Shown: piece by piece, positions 27,601-39,600 of the stretch | Layout of the letters: every line of letters starts with the position of its first letter | Position numbering within the stretch: the stretch's first letter is position 1 | Source of the DNA: Cydia pomonella | Taxonomy: Eukaryota; Arthropoda; Insecta; Lepidoptera; Tortricidae | Assembly (NCBI RefSeq): GCF_033807575.1 | Contig: NC_084730.1 | Location: forward strand, 8,043,986 to 8,107,985 | Length of the DNA stretch: 64,000 bases | Reading direction: 5' to 3' | Notes under the pieces: model-generated | Database searches by the model: none | The model's input: only the letters and a program-made list of their open reading frames with translations | Told to the model about the DNA's origin: nothing | Made by a program: the position numbers and the translations under genes

Positions 27601-30600
27601 GCCTCGTTTCCGACCGTGTAGTAGTAAAGTGGGTTGAAGGCGCTAAACGACAACGCGAAAGCCGTGAAACTACACTGGCGTGCCAACGGGTGCATACACA
27701 TCGTTGAGGTAACCACATACCATCGTTCACATTGTTAAGACTGTACACGACTAGCAACTAAGCTTCTGACAGTACAAGATCACTGACCTTGGTTGGAATG
27801 CTATACAATTTGTCAGCCAACTACCAACACGGTCGGGAAGTATCAAGGTCGCTGTGGTCGGAAGCCTCGTTTCCGACCGTGTAGTAGTAAAATGGGTTGA
27901 ATGCAAACGATAACGGGAAAGCCGTGAAACTACGTGGCGTGGTAATCAAATACCAACCATAAACCACACTGTCAACCCGTTGAATACAGTTCATATAATA
28001 CAGTTCCAGGTTTTCAGTTTTGTTGCACGACGATCTGTCACCTGGATCTCCTATAATCTATACCCTTAATCATCATCTTCGACTGTCTCCATCCTAAATA
28101 ATGTTTGTCCATGTGGCCTCTGTGCTCCTTTAGGATGTAACCGGAAAAATGTGTAGTATTGTATTATGATGCAACTAGATATACACATAGATAAAAACCT
28201 CTGACTCGACATTGACGGGCTTTTAGAGCGTTTTTTATCATGTATGTGACGCCATTTATCTTGATATTTATCTCGGCTGTTCTTCATATACATTACACAT
28301 ATTTATTTATATTGTGTAATTTATTAGTAAAAAAAATATAAAGTGTTGTGTTTTATTAATTTTATAACTTGATTTGTTAAAAATACAATTTAGTGATTCC
28401 TAGTTTCTTTTGCCCCCGTTGGCGGGAAGAAAAGGTGTTATGATTTTAACCGGTATGTCGGGTATAGACGTGGCTATGACTGTTATGTATATTCTAAAGA
28501 TGCGCTGAGATATATATCACTCATTTCGCTCAGTGGATCTCTAGAGTGCGTAAAAGATGTAATACACGCAGCCATAAGTACAGTCAAGGTATTAAATATC
28601 GACACGGACAACGCGCCAAAAATATGTATACACGACCTTATTGCCTATATATTAAATTAGTGTGTATATATTTTTGGCACCTTGTCTGTGTCGATATTTA
28701 ATACCTTGACTGTACGACCAAGATGGCGACTCACTCGATACGATCCCGCCATGTTTTCCCGACACCCTCCGAACCGCTAATTTCGCATATTCGCATCGTC
28801 TCACTCGTTTGACTCGGCGGGCTCATTCGAATCATGAGTGGGAAAGCGCGACCGAGTAACGCTGAGATAGATGAGTTACTCAGCGAGTTAAATCTTCAGT
28901 GAGTTAAAGAATGAGTGAGTTCAATCAAAAGATATAGTTCATTTAAATCACTCGCTCGTGAACGACACATGTCTAGTAATTACAAGTAAATCTTTACTTA
29001 TACGTTCATAATTATATCACCGTATGCTCAAAATATTTCGAAACATTCGTGAAACAACTTCAATTGTTGTACAATGTGTAAAAGTGCTTAGTCACTGCGA
29101 CATTCAAGAAACGATTGCGTCACCATTTGTATTGAATTTTGTTCCTGAGACCAATGCGGGTTTCTTTCTATACACATGCAGTGCCAGTGTTATTTATACG
29201 TCAAACTTCTATGAAATTATGACGTATAAATAACACTTGCACAGCGCGTGCTATCAAAATCGTTGCAGACTTGCCTTGGTCTGACTCTAGTTCTATTTTA
29301 TATTTATATTTTATTTCTATTTTATATTTATTTTATATTGTAATTTTTTAATTGCTAGTTTCTATACAAGCGAACATGTTTTTAATGCTGACCAATAATA
29401 TGTATTATATTTTGCTCTGACTTTTTTGACTGCTATAATCAGTGACTGTTCTGTAAATATTAATTTTTATCTTTTGCCACACCCCTAGGGGTTTCATGTA
29501 CTATACTGTTATACCGTGTAGTGTATTGAATGCAAATAAAGAAATGAAATGAGTATTTTTATTATTTTTGTAAAGTAATTAATCGCGTTGTAACACGGGC
29601 ATTACATTTAAATCCACCAAACAATTGAAAACAATGACATATCAATGACATTTTGCATTTACTATACTATCCGCCAAAACTATCTGGCCGGTCAGGTCAT
29701 AATGCCATCTCTTTCACTCTTGGTTGGTCTTAACAAGGGTAAAGGAGATAGCATTATGATCTCAGTGGCCAGTTAGTTTTGCGGCAAGTATAGCAAAGGC
29801 CTCCTCTAAATCTCTCCAGTGGTTCCTGTCCATAGCCGCTCTTCTCCAAAACGGTCCCGCTGTTAGCGTTATTTCGTCTTCCCACCGGCAGAACTGTAAG
29901 CCTTTCTTGAAACTATATCCACTCTTGAAATTAACGGACTTTAAAAAAATACACCGTGTATTTTCATCAAACTGTTTAACTAACTAACAAGTGTCTAAAA
30001 TAAACCTAACTTTGCCCACAGATAATCGACGTATACGACAACACATACAGCGGCAAGCGATGCTTACTCGTAGTCATGGAATGTATGGACGGCGGCGAAC
30101 TCTTCCAACGCATACAGGACAACAGAGACGGAGCGTTCACTGAACGACAGGCCGCTGAGGTGAGTCCGACGTCGTGTCACCACAATCTAACAGATGGCGT
30201 TAGTATTGCAACATTCAATCAAAGAGAATTTGAAATAGGGGTGGATTGTCAAAGAAAACTTTAGCCACAGTAAATTTACTGTCATCTTTAGCCTCCTGGA
30301 TCCCAGAAGCGATGTTTTGTTTTTGAATTTGGAACCATGTCTTGTTTAGTGAAAGTTAAAAATATTGTTTTGGAATTTGTCCTTTATAAAGGCCTCTGGG
30401 ACTCAGGAGGTTAGACACATGATTAAAACTTTTAGATCGCCATTTGACTTTGATCCTTATTCTTTCACTGACATGTGTTAAATTTGTTAAATATCAAAAA
30501 GTGACGCCTGTATTAAATATCTAATCGTTGCGTATTTCCTATTTTTCGCACTTGTATCGTAAATAACTATTTGGTATCTTACAATATCTCATAGTAAAGC

Positions 30601-33600
30601 ATCTTAAGGTACCTTGCGATATTCATGAGGCCTTGAAGATGTTAATCTTGACAGATACCAAAAGACAGTTCGTCAGTTGTCGTTCGGTTTGAAATGACAA
30701 TATGACTTCGATTGTGTGTACCCGCGGCTAGTTTCTTGCGAATTTTTTTTTCAGACTTTTTTTTTACTTCATCAAACCTTTTTTTTTTTCAGATAATGCA
30801 TTCAATATGCGTCGCCGTCCGCCACCTGCACGAGTCAAACATAGCCCACCGCGACATCAAACCCGAGAACCTATTATACACTTCAGCGGAACCCAACGCC
30901 ATCTTGAAATTAACTGACTTCGGGTTCGCGAAGGAGACTCTCACACCGGCGGACACGCTGCAGACACCCTGTTACACACCTTATTATGTCGCACCTGAGG
31001 TAAGCATGCAAAATATACGCAAATCTCGGTAGCAACAGAATAGTAGACTCTAGTAAAGACCATACTAATACTAAGAACTTATACACTTCAGGGGAACCCA
31101 ACGCCATCTTGAAATTACACATATTGAGCTTCTCACACCGGCCGTTACTTTGCAGGCGCCATGTTATACACCTTATTATGTCGCACCTGAGCTAACAAAA
31201 ATATAATATACAAAGACATCTCAGTACTAACAGTAGTAGACAGGCGCACATTCATGACCATACCGATAGGATTAGTATAATGGCTCTTCTACACGATGGC
31301 CCAGCGCTGGACCAGCGAGATGGCCATGCGATGGTTGAGAGCACGCACTATGGAATGGGCTACGTGTAGATGCGTACGCACCATCGCTGGCCCACTACCT
31401 TCGACGAAAAATCGCCGCATCCCATCGCCATCTCGCCGCGTCATAAGCCATCCGACACCACTACTACCTTCTCTACATGCTGGCCCATCTTGGCCAGTGC
31501 CCAGTATGATGGCCCATCGTGTAGAGGAGCTATAATAAAGATACTGGAATACCTTCACAAAAGAAGAAGTAATTCCTGTAAACCCACTGCGGATTCGTGC
31601 TTGCACGCATTTAAAAATGGTTTATCTCTCAACCTTTTCAGTGTATATGTGACCGCGGCCGGCGAAACTTCCCACTTTATCGTCCCAAACGTCCCGCTTG
31701 CCATATGCACGTCTTGTCAGATTATTCGTATAAAGATACAAGCATATCTCGTCCTTATGGCAAGCGAGTGGGACGTTTTGCCGGCCGCGGTCACACATCG
31801 TAATTAGTATGTCAATTTCCTTAGCCCGCTGCGGAGCGTAACAAGCTTGAACTAGCTAGAACGAGTTAAACTAATAAATCAAATTTGATGGACATTGAAT
31901 AATTTTTTTCTCATAAAAGTACGAATAATTTTCTATTTTAACTCTCCAAGGGGATAATTCACAAAGCGCCGCCCGGGGGAAAATGATTATTATTTACATT
32001 AGCCTGTTTTACACGAAGCTGTAATAATATTAGCTTCATCACAAATTCATAAAGCTTTCGTGGGAGTAAAGGAATTGGCGTTATTAACGGGTTTTATTAG
32101 TTGTGTAAATTTTATACAAATAGCAGATTAAGTGCCTTAAGAGGCTGTCAACACCCAATGTCCTTGAAATTGATGTTACTTAAACAGTTTTTTTAAGAAA
32201 GACTATTTGTTTTAGTCAAGTAAGAAAAATATATGTTCATATTAATTATATTTCAAAGACCGTGGTTGTACTCGATACACGATTGAACGAAATCCGCTCG
32301 ATAGAAAATAATTGCAAAGATTAGTCTTAAAATCACAATTAAACGGTTTTATGTCTTTATTGTTTTGACTTATGGGTCTGCAATTAAAATCACAATTTCA
32401 AAACATTTATATCTAAACCGTGGTCGAGTTAAATATTACACTAATAGATAATCCACTTTTTTTATTTAAATATTTTTCTTATTATTCCCTTGCCCAGGCC
32501 CAGTAACATGCGACAGTGCTATCTCATTTACTCCGATACAAATAGACAGTGTGCGCGCTTTAGGTATTGACAGCCTCTTAAGACATTCTTTACCTTTCTT
32601 TTATTTTTTTTAAATCCTTATTAATTTAAATTGTATTTTTTATTGCATGTTAGTTATAAGATGTAATGTTTTAAAAAGTTGTGTCCCGGCGAGTTTCTTG
32701 CCGCCCACATATTGGGATACCCTTCTACAATTTAGGAGGGATTTAAATCTTCTCGGGTCAGAGGTGTAGGGTTAGAGCCGGCGTAGCTTTATTTGACGTA
32801 CATAATATGCCTACTTGAATAATAAACTATCTTTACCAGCCAAGCTAATTTTACTATGGGTATAGGGACTAAATAGGTAAACATACACCGAGGTGGATGG
32901 AGTGGCACAGACAGTTAATACAAACCCGTTGGTTTTTGGTGCGGGTATGTTTTACACAAGACAAAATATAAGTAAACACTGTAAAAAAAAAATCCTACTC
33001 CTCTACTGTTATCTGTCATTTATGCATTCATTAACACGAATATAAGAACATACATAAAAGGTTTCAAAGAAAGTCTATAGCACTTGTGCTTTTAATCGCT
33101 ATAACGTTACTGCGATTAATGGCTACCAACCTAACAAAATCAAAACGAATACAGTTTTAAACTAAGTGCATTGTTGCCAACTTACAAAATATTCATTTGG
33201 TTGCATAGTAAAAACAATTACTTCATAAGTCAGAAACACGCATGTGACACCCGTAATATATCAAACACCCATAGACTACGAAGACCGCTTAGCGTTGCTT
33301 GTTAGTCTCCGTAGGCTACGGTGGCCAAAATCGAGAAAAAACTGTCCGAAAATTTAATTTAGCAAGTAGCAAGTACCAGGGCCTCATGAGTTACGAGGAG
33401 GTGTCGCCGACCGGCCGGCCGCGGCCCGGGGCGGGCCGGGCGCGTAACAAGGTATGCTCGCGCGTCCTGGCTATACACTTTTGCTTTGTTTACCTAAATT
33501 AAGATTTATTTTTGTTGACTCGTAGGAAAAGTATTGTATGCAACGTTGTATAAGTAGGTCAAAAAATGCTCGTAGCGTATTCCTTTACAATGTTCGCCTA

Positions 33601-36600
33601 CGCCTTCGCCTCCGGCTCACATTGTAACTCACGCCACTCGCCTTTTTTGACCCTTCTTGTTGCATAAAATACTATAACATTTCTATGCACATTTGAAGCT
33701 TAACTACATCCTTTAACTTATAGTTTGTTATAATAGCAAAGAAAATTTGAAATTGAGGTGGATTGTCAAAGTAAATTTTGTAGCCACAGTAAATTTACTG
33801 CCATCTTTCGACACATGATTAAAACTTTTGAAATATATCATATGATCTATGATTATGACACATTGTATTTATTAGACATATTTATACAGTGTGTTAATCC
33901 AATACGGGCAATAAGTCCAGACAGGCATAGAAATTACCTGTGTAATCATGAATCAAGAAGTGTTTTATAGTTACTTATAAATTTACCGAGCAACAATGTA
34001 CTGTAAACAATACGAGACAACATCACATGACATTACGAGATACGAAAAATTATAATATAATAATAAATATTATAGGACATTATTACACATTAATAATTAT
34101 TCATAATTATTTATAATGCTCTTATGTTTTTATTCTCATAATTTTTCTTTTCTTTTGTTTGTTTTTTGTTTTTGCGCGCACAAATAGCTCTGTTTTACTA
34201 TGTAGAAACTACTTAATAAGCATGATGTTAAAATATTTTCATTAAGGAAACTGTAAGTCTAGTTTTAAGAAAAGTTCCTGTGCTATATATAACTATAAAA
34301 GACTGTTTGTTTCTTAAATAAATAAATTAAAATTAAATTAAATACGAGCTTTTTAAAGCGTTGACAGTTACTATAGAAAGCTCGCATCTCGTAACTCGTG
34401 TGTTTGCTCTACATTGCGAGCAGAAGAATTATTTTGTATGGTTAATATTTTCATTGTATTTCTAAGCAGGCGTCCATAGGCTACGGTGACTGCTTACCAT
34501 CAGGTGGGCCGTATGCTTGTTTGCCACCGACGTGGTATTAAAAAAAAGCAAAGGTTATCTCAATATACTTCTTTGGTTCCATGCAACCCCCGTTAATAAG
34601 AGAAATAATGCAGTTGTTGTATTGTATTGTTACAGGTCCTAGGGCCTGAAAAATACGACAAATCATGCGACATCTGGTCATTAGGCGTGGTGATGTACAT
34701 CCTACTCTGCGGCTTTCCCCCCTTCTACTCCAACCACGGGCTCGCCATATCGCCCGGCATGAAAAAGGTAAGAAATACGACCAATCATGCGACATCTGGT
34801 CACTAGGCGAAGTGATGTACATCCTACTCTGCGGCTTCCCTCGCTTCTGCTCCAACCACGGGCTCGCCATATCGCCCGGCATGAAAAAGGTAAGAAATAC
34901 GACCAATCATGCGACATCTGGTCACTAGGCGAAGTCATGTACATCCTACTCTGCGGCTTTCCCCCCTTCTACTCCAATCACTGGCTCGCCATATCGCCCG
35001 GCATGAAAAAGGTAAGAAATACGACCAATCAAGCGACATCTGGTCACTAGGCGAAGTGATGTACATCCTACTCTGCGGCTTCCCTCCCTTCTGCTCCAAC
35101 CACGGGCTCGCCATATCGCCCGGCATGAATATTTCAGGATCAAAATAGAAGTTTTCTTGATCTTGATACATTTAGGACAGACTAATGTAATGTGACGTCA
35201 CATTACAACATCATTTTATCCTCAAGTAAATCATGATCGATTGACATTATTTACAAAAAACTGTCAACCAAACTGTAACCAATTGTATTATATCTTTCAG
35301 TGTATTCAACTAGGCCAGTTTAACTTATATTAACGATATACGAGCGCGTAACATTCCTCTAATAGTTATTATAATTCTAACTTTATCTTCCAGCGTATCC
35401 GACTAGGCCAGTACGACTTCCCCGAGCCGGAGTGGTCCAACGTATCGTCTGAAGCCAAGAACCTCATCCGGGGCATGCTTTGCGTGGATAGTGCCAAGCG
35501 CCTCACCATATATCAGGTATTTGATGAATCTTGCAGACATCATCATATACACCGTGGGCCAATAAATAGTAATTAATAATTTATTCCAGACAACATCGAT
35601 CCATAGGTATACATTTACATTTACAAAAAAAAAATGGTGTATAACAGAAAAATTGTTGACTAGACATTAAAATTAAATTAACAGAGCATTTTATAATTGA
35701 TAAAATAAAGATAAGTTGACATTTCATTGATAGATAATAATAAAATGAATTGATTATTAAAAGATTAATCTTGCTAAAGTGCTTAAATTTAGTTAAAATG
35801 TCAAAACTTAAAACTAAGAAACCCCGACAGAAATTAAACCATTTAGAGACTAAAATGTCATACAAAGTTTCCTGAAATCGATCTTGTTTTAGAATAATTG
35901 ATTGGTTGACTGGTAGAGAATGCCTCGTGGCATTAAGTCCGCCTTTTGTACTATAAGATTGTTTTTCTTTTGTGCAATAATGATTAAATTAATGAATAAA
36001 TGACATTTTTAGTGAAAATTTGTTTCTGGTATAATTTAGTGATAAACGCCTTTTTAGGCAAACATTAACGTTTTAAAGTCGCAATTTTTATCTGTAAATA
36101 AAAATAAACTTTAATCATTCGTTGTATGTTTTTTTTTTTTCGGAAAAAAATTTTTTTTTGCTAATTTGGTCAAAACTCATATAACATTTTTGGCTCCTTG
36201 TGACCTCAGAATTCCATGCTTCAAAACCGTCGGGTTTTATTGTCCCACGATTTATATGATAATGCTGTTTTATATACTGTCAGTGCCGCTTGAGAATTGA
36301 TCCCAAAACTATATTGTGAAGAGAATAACAGCGTGTACAATTCAATTTAAATACCTACTTACTTTGACCTGACTATAGACCTATCGCCCTCCTTCCAACC
36401 ATATCAAAAATATTTGAAAGATGCATGGCAGACCGAATCTATACATTTTTAGAAAAATATGATTTGCTGGAAGAAAACCAGTTTGCTTTTCGCAAAAAAC
36501 GCTCTACTACCCTCGCAGTTTACTCATACATACAAACTATACTAGAATACCTTAAAAATAAACATTACGCTCTCGGTCTTCTGCTGGATATGTCTAAAGC

Positions 36601-39600
36601 GTATGACAGAGTATCCCATCCAATCCTCTTAACGAAACTGTATGAAATAGGTATCAGAGGCAATGCCTACTACTGGCTTAAATCATACCTCAAAAACCGA
36701 CAACAATTCGTACAAATCGAACATCACCATACAGACTCTGGGCAACTACAAAAAATACAATCTAAGTGGATTACAATTAACAACTCCATTCCCCAAGGCA
36801 GTGTCCTTGGATGTGTGTTATTCTTAATATATATCAACGACCTCCCAAAAGTCACTAACCATAAATGTATCCTATTCGCGGACGATATATCCCTCCTTTT
36901 TAAACACGAAAACTACTCTAACGATTTTTCAAGTATAAAAGAAGCGTTCACTAATATTTCGGAGTGGCTACGAGACCACAACTTGGTAATAAACACATCC
37001 AAAACAAAAACAATACAATTTAGACCATATCAAAAACGACCTCTTGATCTAACACCAGTTCTAAAGGACCTGAACATACAAGAAGAGGCTGAATGCAACC
37101 TTCTAGGACTAACTATAGACACCCATCTCAACTGGAAAAAACATATAGCAAAAATAAAATCAAAATTATCTTCTTTCCTGTTCGCCTTCAGCATACTTAA
37201 GTCTAACACACACACCAATTGCGCCTTGTCTGCTTACTACGCATATGTGCAATCCTGGCTGAGCTACGGTCTATTGCTCTGGGGCCATACCAGCGACGCA
37301 CATGACCTCTTTATCATGCAAAAAAAATGCATCCGCATATTAATTAACACTCCCCACCAGACTGAAAATTGTAAGTCTCATTTCCAGAATCTTCGAATAT
37401 TGACCCTTCCCTCACTATACATTCTAGAAATAACGACCTTCGTAAAAAACAATATAAATCTTTTCCAATATAATAAAAGTGAGCGCCGTAAGGACATCTT
37501 AATGCTCCCAGAATCCGTTTTAGATATCTTCAAAAAAGGCCCATATTACCGCGCGATAAAAATATATAATAAGCTACCAAAGGTTATAAAAAACATACAA
37601 AAAGTACATTTATTTGCAAATCGACTCAAGACTATCCTTATAAAAAAATCATACTATTCCATAGACGAATTCATGCAGGACAACGATATAGATATTATAT
37701 AGTGGTAGCTTCACAATTGTTACACAAATTAGTTAAGAAAAATCATATTTTAGATATAGGTAGCCTTGTGTAAATATAGTTTTAAGGAAATTGCCATACC
37801 CCCCGGGGTGCCATGTGAACTCTTTTATCACTTGTAACAACTTGTATTGTACCATGGTATGCAATAAATGATTACTTACTTACTTACTTACCTTAATTAA
37901 TTCCTACACGTTTTGTTACTCTTACTCAACTACGCAATAACTCCTAAACAGATTTAGGTACCAATAAGGACACCGATAGCTTTTCTATTTTCCATGGCTC
38001 GTCCTGATTATAAGTATTTAGGAAAATATTTCAAAGGCTACTCCTACGATAAAGATCTCAACGATAAAAATCATATATTATATGATGAGTCGAAAGAAAT
38101 CCACTGCTGGACACAAGCCTTACTCAACCTGCACTACGACCAACTTCGAGCAACACCGGCTTCCAACACGTCGGAAGGAAGGAGGCCAAGCGATATCTCA
38201 CCGTACAAATCGTTCTGCCATTTTTTGCGGGGGGCAACGTGCACACAGTTCTTCTCACTCACTACATACAAAATTCAATCTGTAATGACGACACAAATAC
38301 ATAGAAAATGACACACGTCAAAGACAAATCTTTCACATGGTATGGACGAGTCACAACATGCACCGCCATAGGTACAGTTGTACCTATGCTTCGGCAGAGG
38401 GGAAATAGTATGAATGCCGTCTCCCTTCCCGGCGTTGCTCGAAGACGACCAAGAATAAAGCACATACATTCGGATTTCTAATTATTTTTTTCCAAAACCT
38501 AACACTATATTTGTTTCCCAGGTGATGTCCAGCCCCTGGATCCGCCAATACACCCAAGTACCCCAAACGCCTCTATACACCAACACGTTACTCCGCGAAA
38601 CTGGAGAAGCTTGGGCTGATGTCCAGGATGAAATGACTCGATCACTCGCTACCATGCGCGTTGACTACGACCAGGTATGTTGCAGTGCTAGTCTCTAATA
38701 TTGCCGCGGTAATCACTGACTATATGACCAGTGAAACGTGACGTGGATGAAATGACTCTATCACTCGCTACCATGCGCGTTGACTACGACCAGGTATGTT
38801 GCAGTGCTAGTCTCTAATATTGCCGCGGTAATCACTGACTATATGACCAGTGAAACGTGACGTGGATGAAATGACTCGATCACTCGCTACCATGCGCGTT
38901 GACTACGACCAGGTATGTTGCAGTGCTAGTCTCTAATATTGCCGCGGTAATCACCGACTATATGACCAGTGAAACGTGACGTGGATGAAATGACTCGATC
39001 ACTCGCTACCATGCGCGTTGACTACGACCAGGTATGTTGCAGTGCTAGTCTCTAATATTGCCGCGGTAGTCACTGACTATATGACCAGTGAAACGTGACG
39101 TGGATGAAATGACTCGATCACTCGCTACCATGCGCGTTGACTACGACCAGGTATGTTGCAGTGCTAGTCTCTAATATTGCCGCGGTAATCACTGATTATA
39201 TGACCAGTGAAACGTGACGTGGATGAAATGACTCGATCACTCGCTATAATGCGTGTGGACTACGACCAGGTATGTTGCAGCGCTAGTCTCTAATATTGCC
39301 GCGGTAGTCACTGACTATATGACCAATGAATTCCATACTAGTAAAGGCAAGTCACAACAGTTAGACATACAATATGACAATATTTCCATAAAAGAAGTAC
39401 AGCATGCGCGATTTTTGGGTATTTTTATTGACAAACATCTAAACTGGAGAGAACATGTAGACACATTATGTTCCAAAGTAAATAGATTTGTATTTGCCCT
39501 GAGAAGAGTTAGCCAAACTATTTCCATTCAGGCAGCGTTAATAGCATATCATGGATATGTACATTCGATTTTAAGATATGGCATAACAATCTGGGGATAC

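Noticed and set aside
29921..29943. Short similarity to MK2 exon 4 (CTTGAAATTAACGGACTT) upstream of exon 3
   Set aside because: Only about 20 bases and no further match; could be chance, so not counted as another exon copy.
31289..31807. Frames of 79-145 aa on both strands
   Set aside because: They run through two fold-back MITEs whose GC-rich arms keep several frames open.
34773..35128. Exon 5 copies as mutually exclusive alternative exons
   Set aside because: No unit other than the first has a 3' splice site, so they cannot be spliced in as separate exons.
34665..35171. Overlapping frames on both strands repeating LLCGFPPF-like or mirrored peptides
   Set aside because: They are shadows and partial copies of MK2 exon 5 in the 122-bp array; copies have no acceptor and do not keep frame.
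37030..37218. Minus-strand 62-aa frame
   Set aside because: Shadow of the LINE reverse-transcriptase frame on the plus strand.
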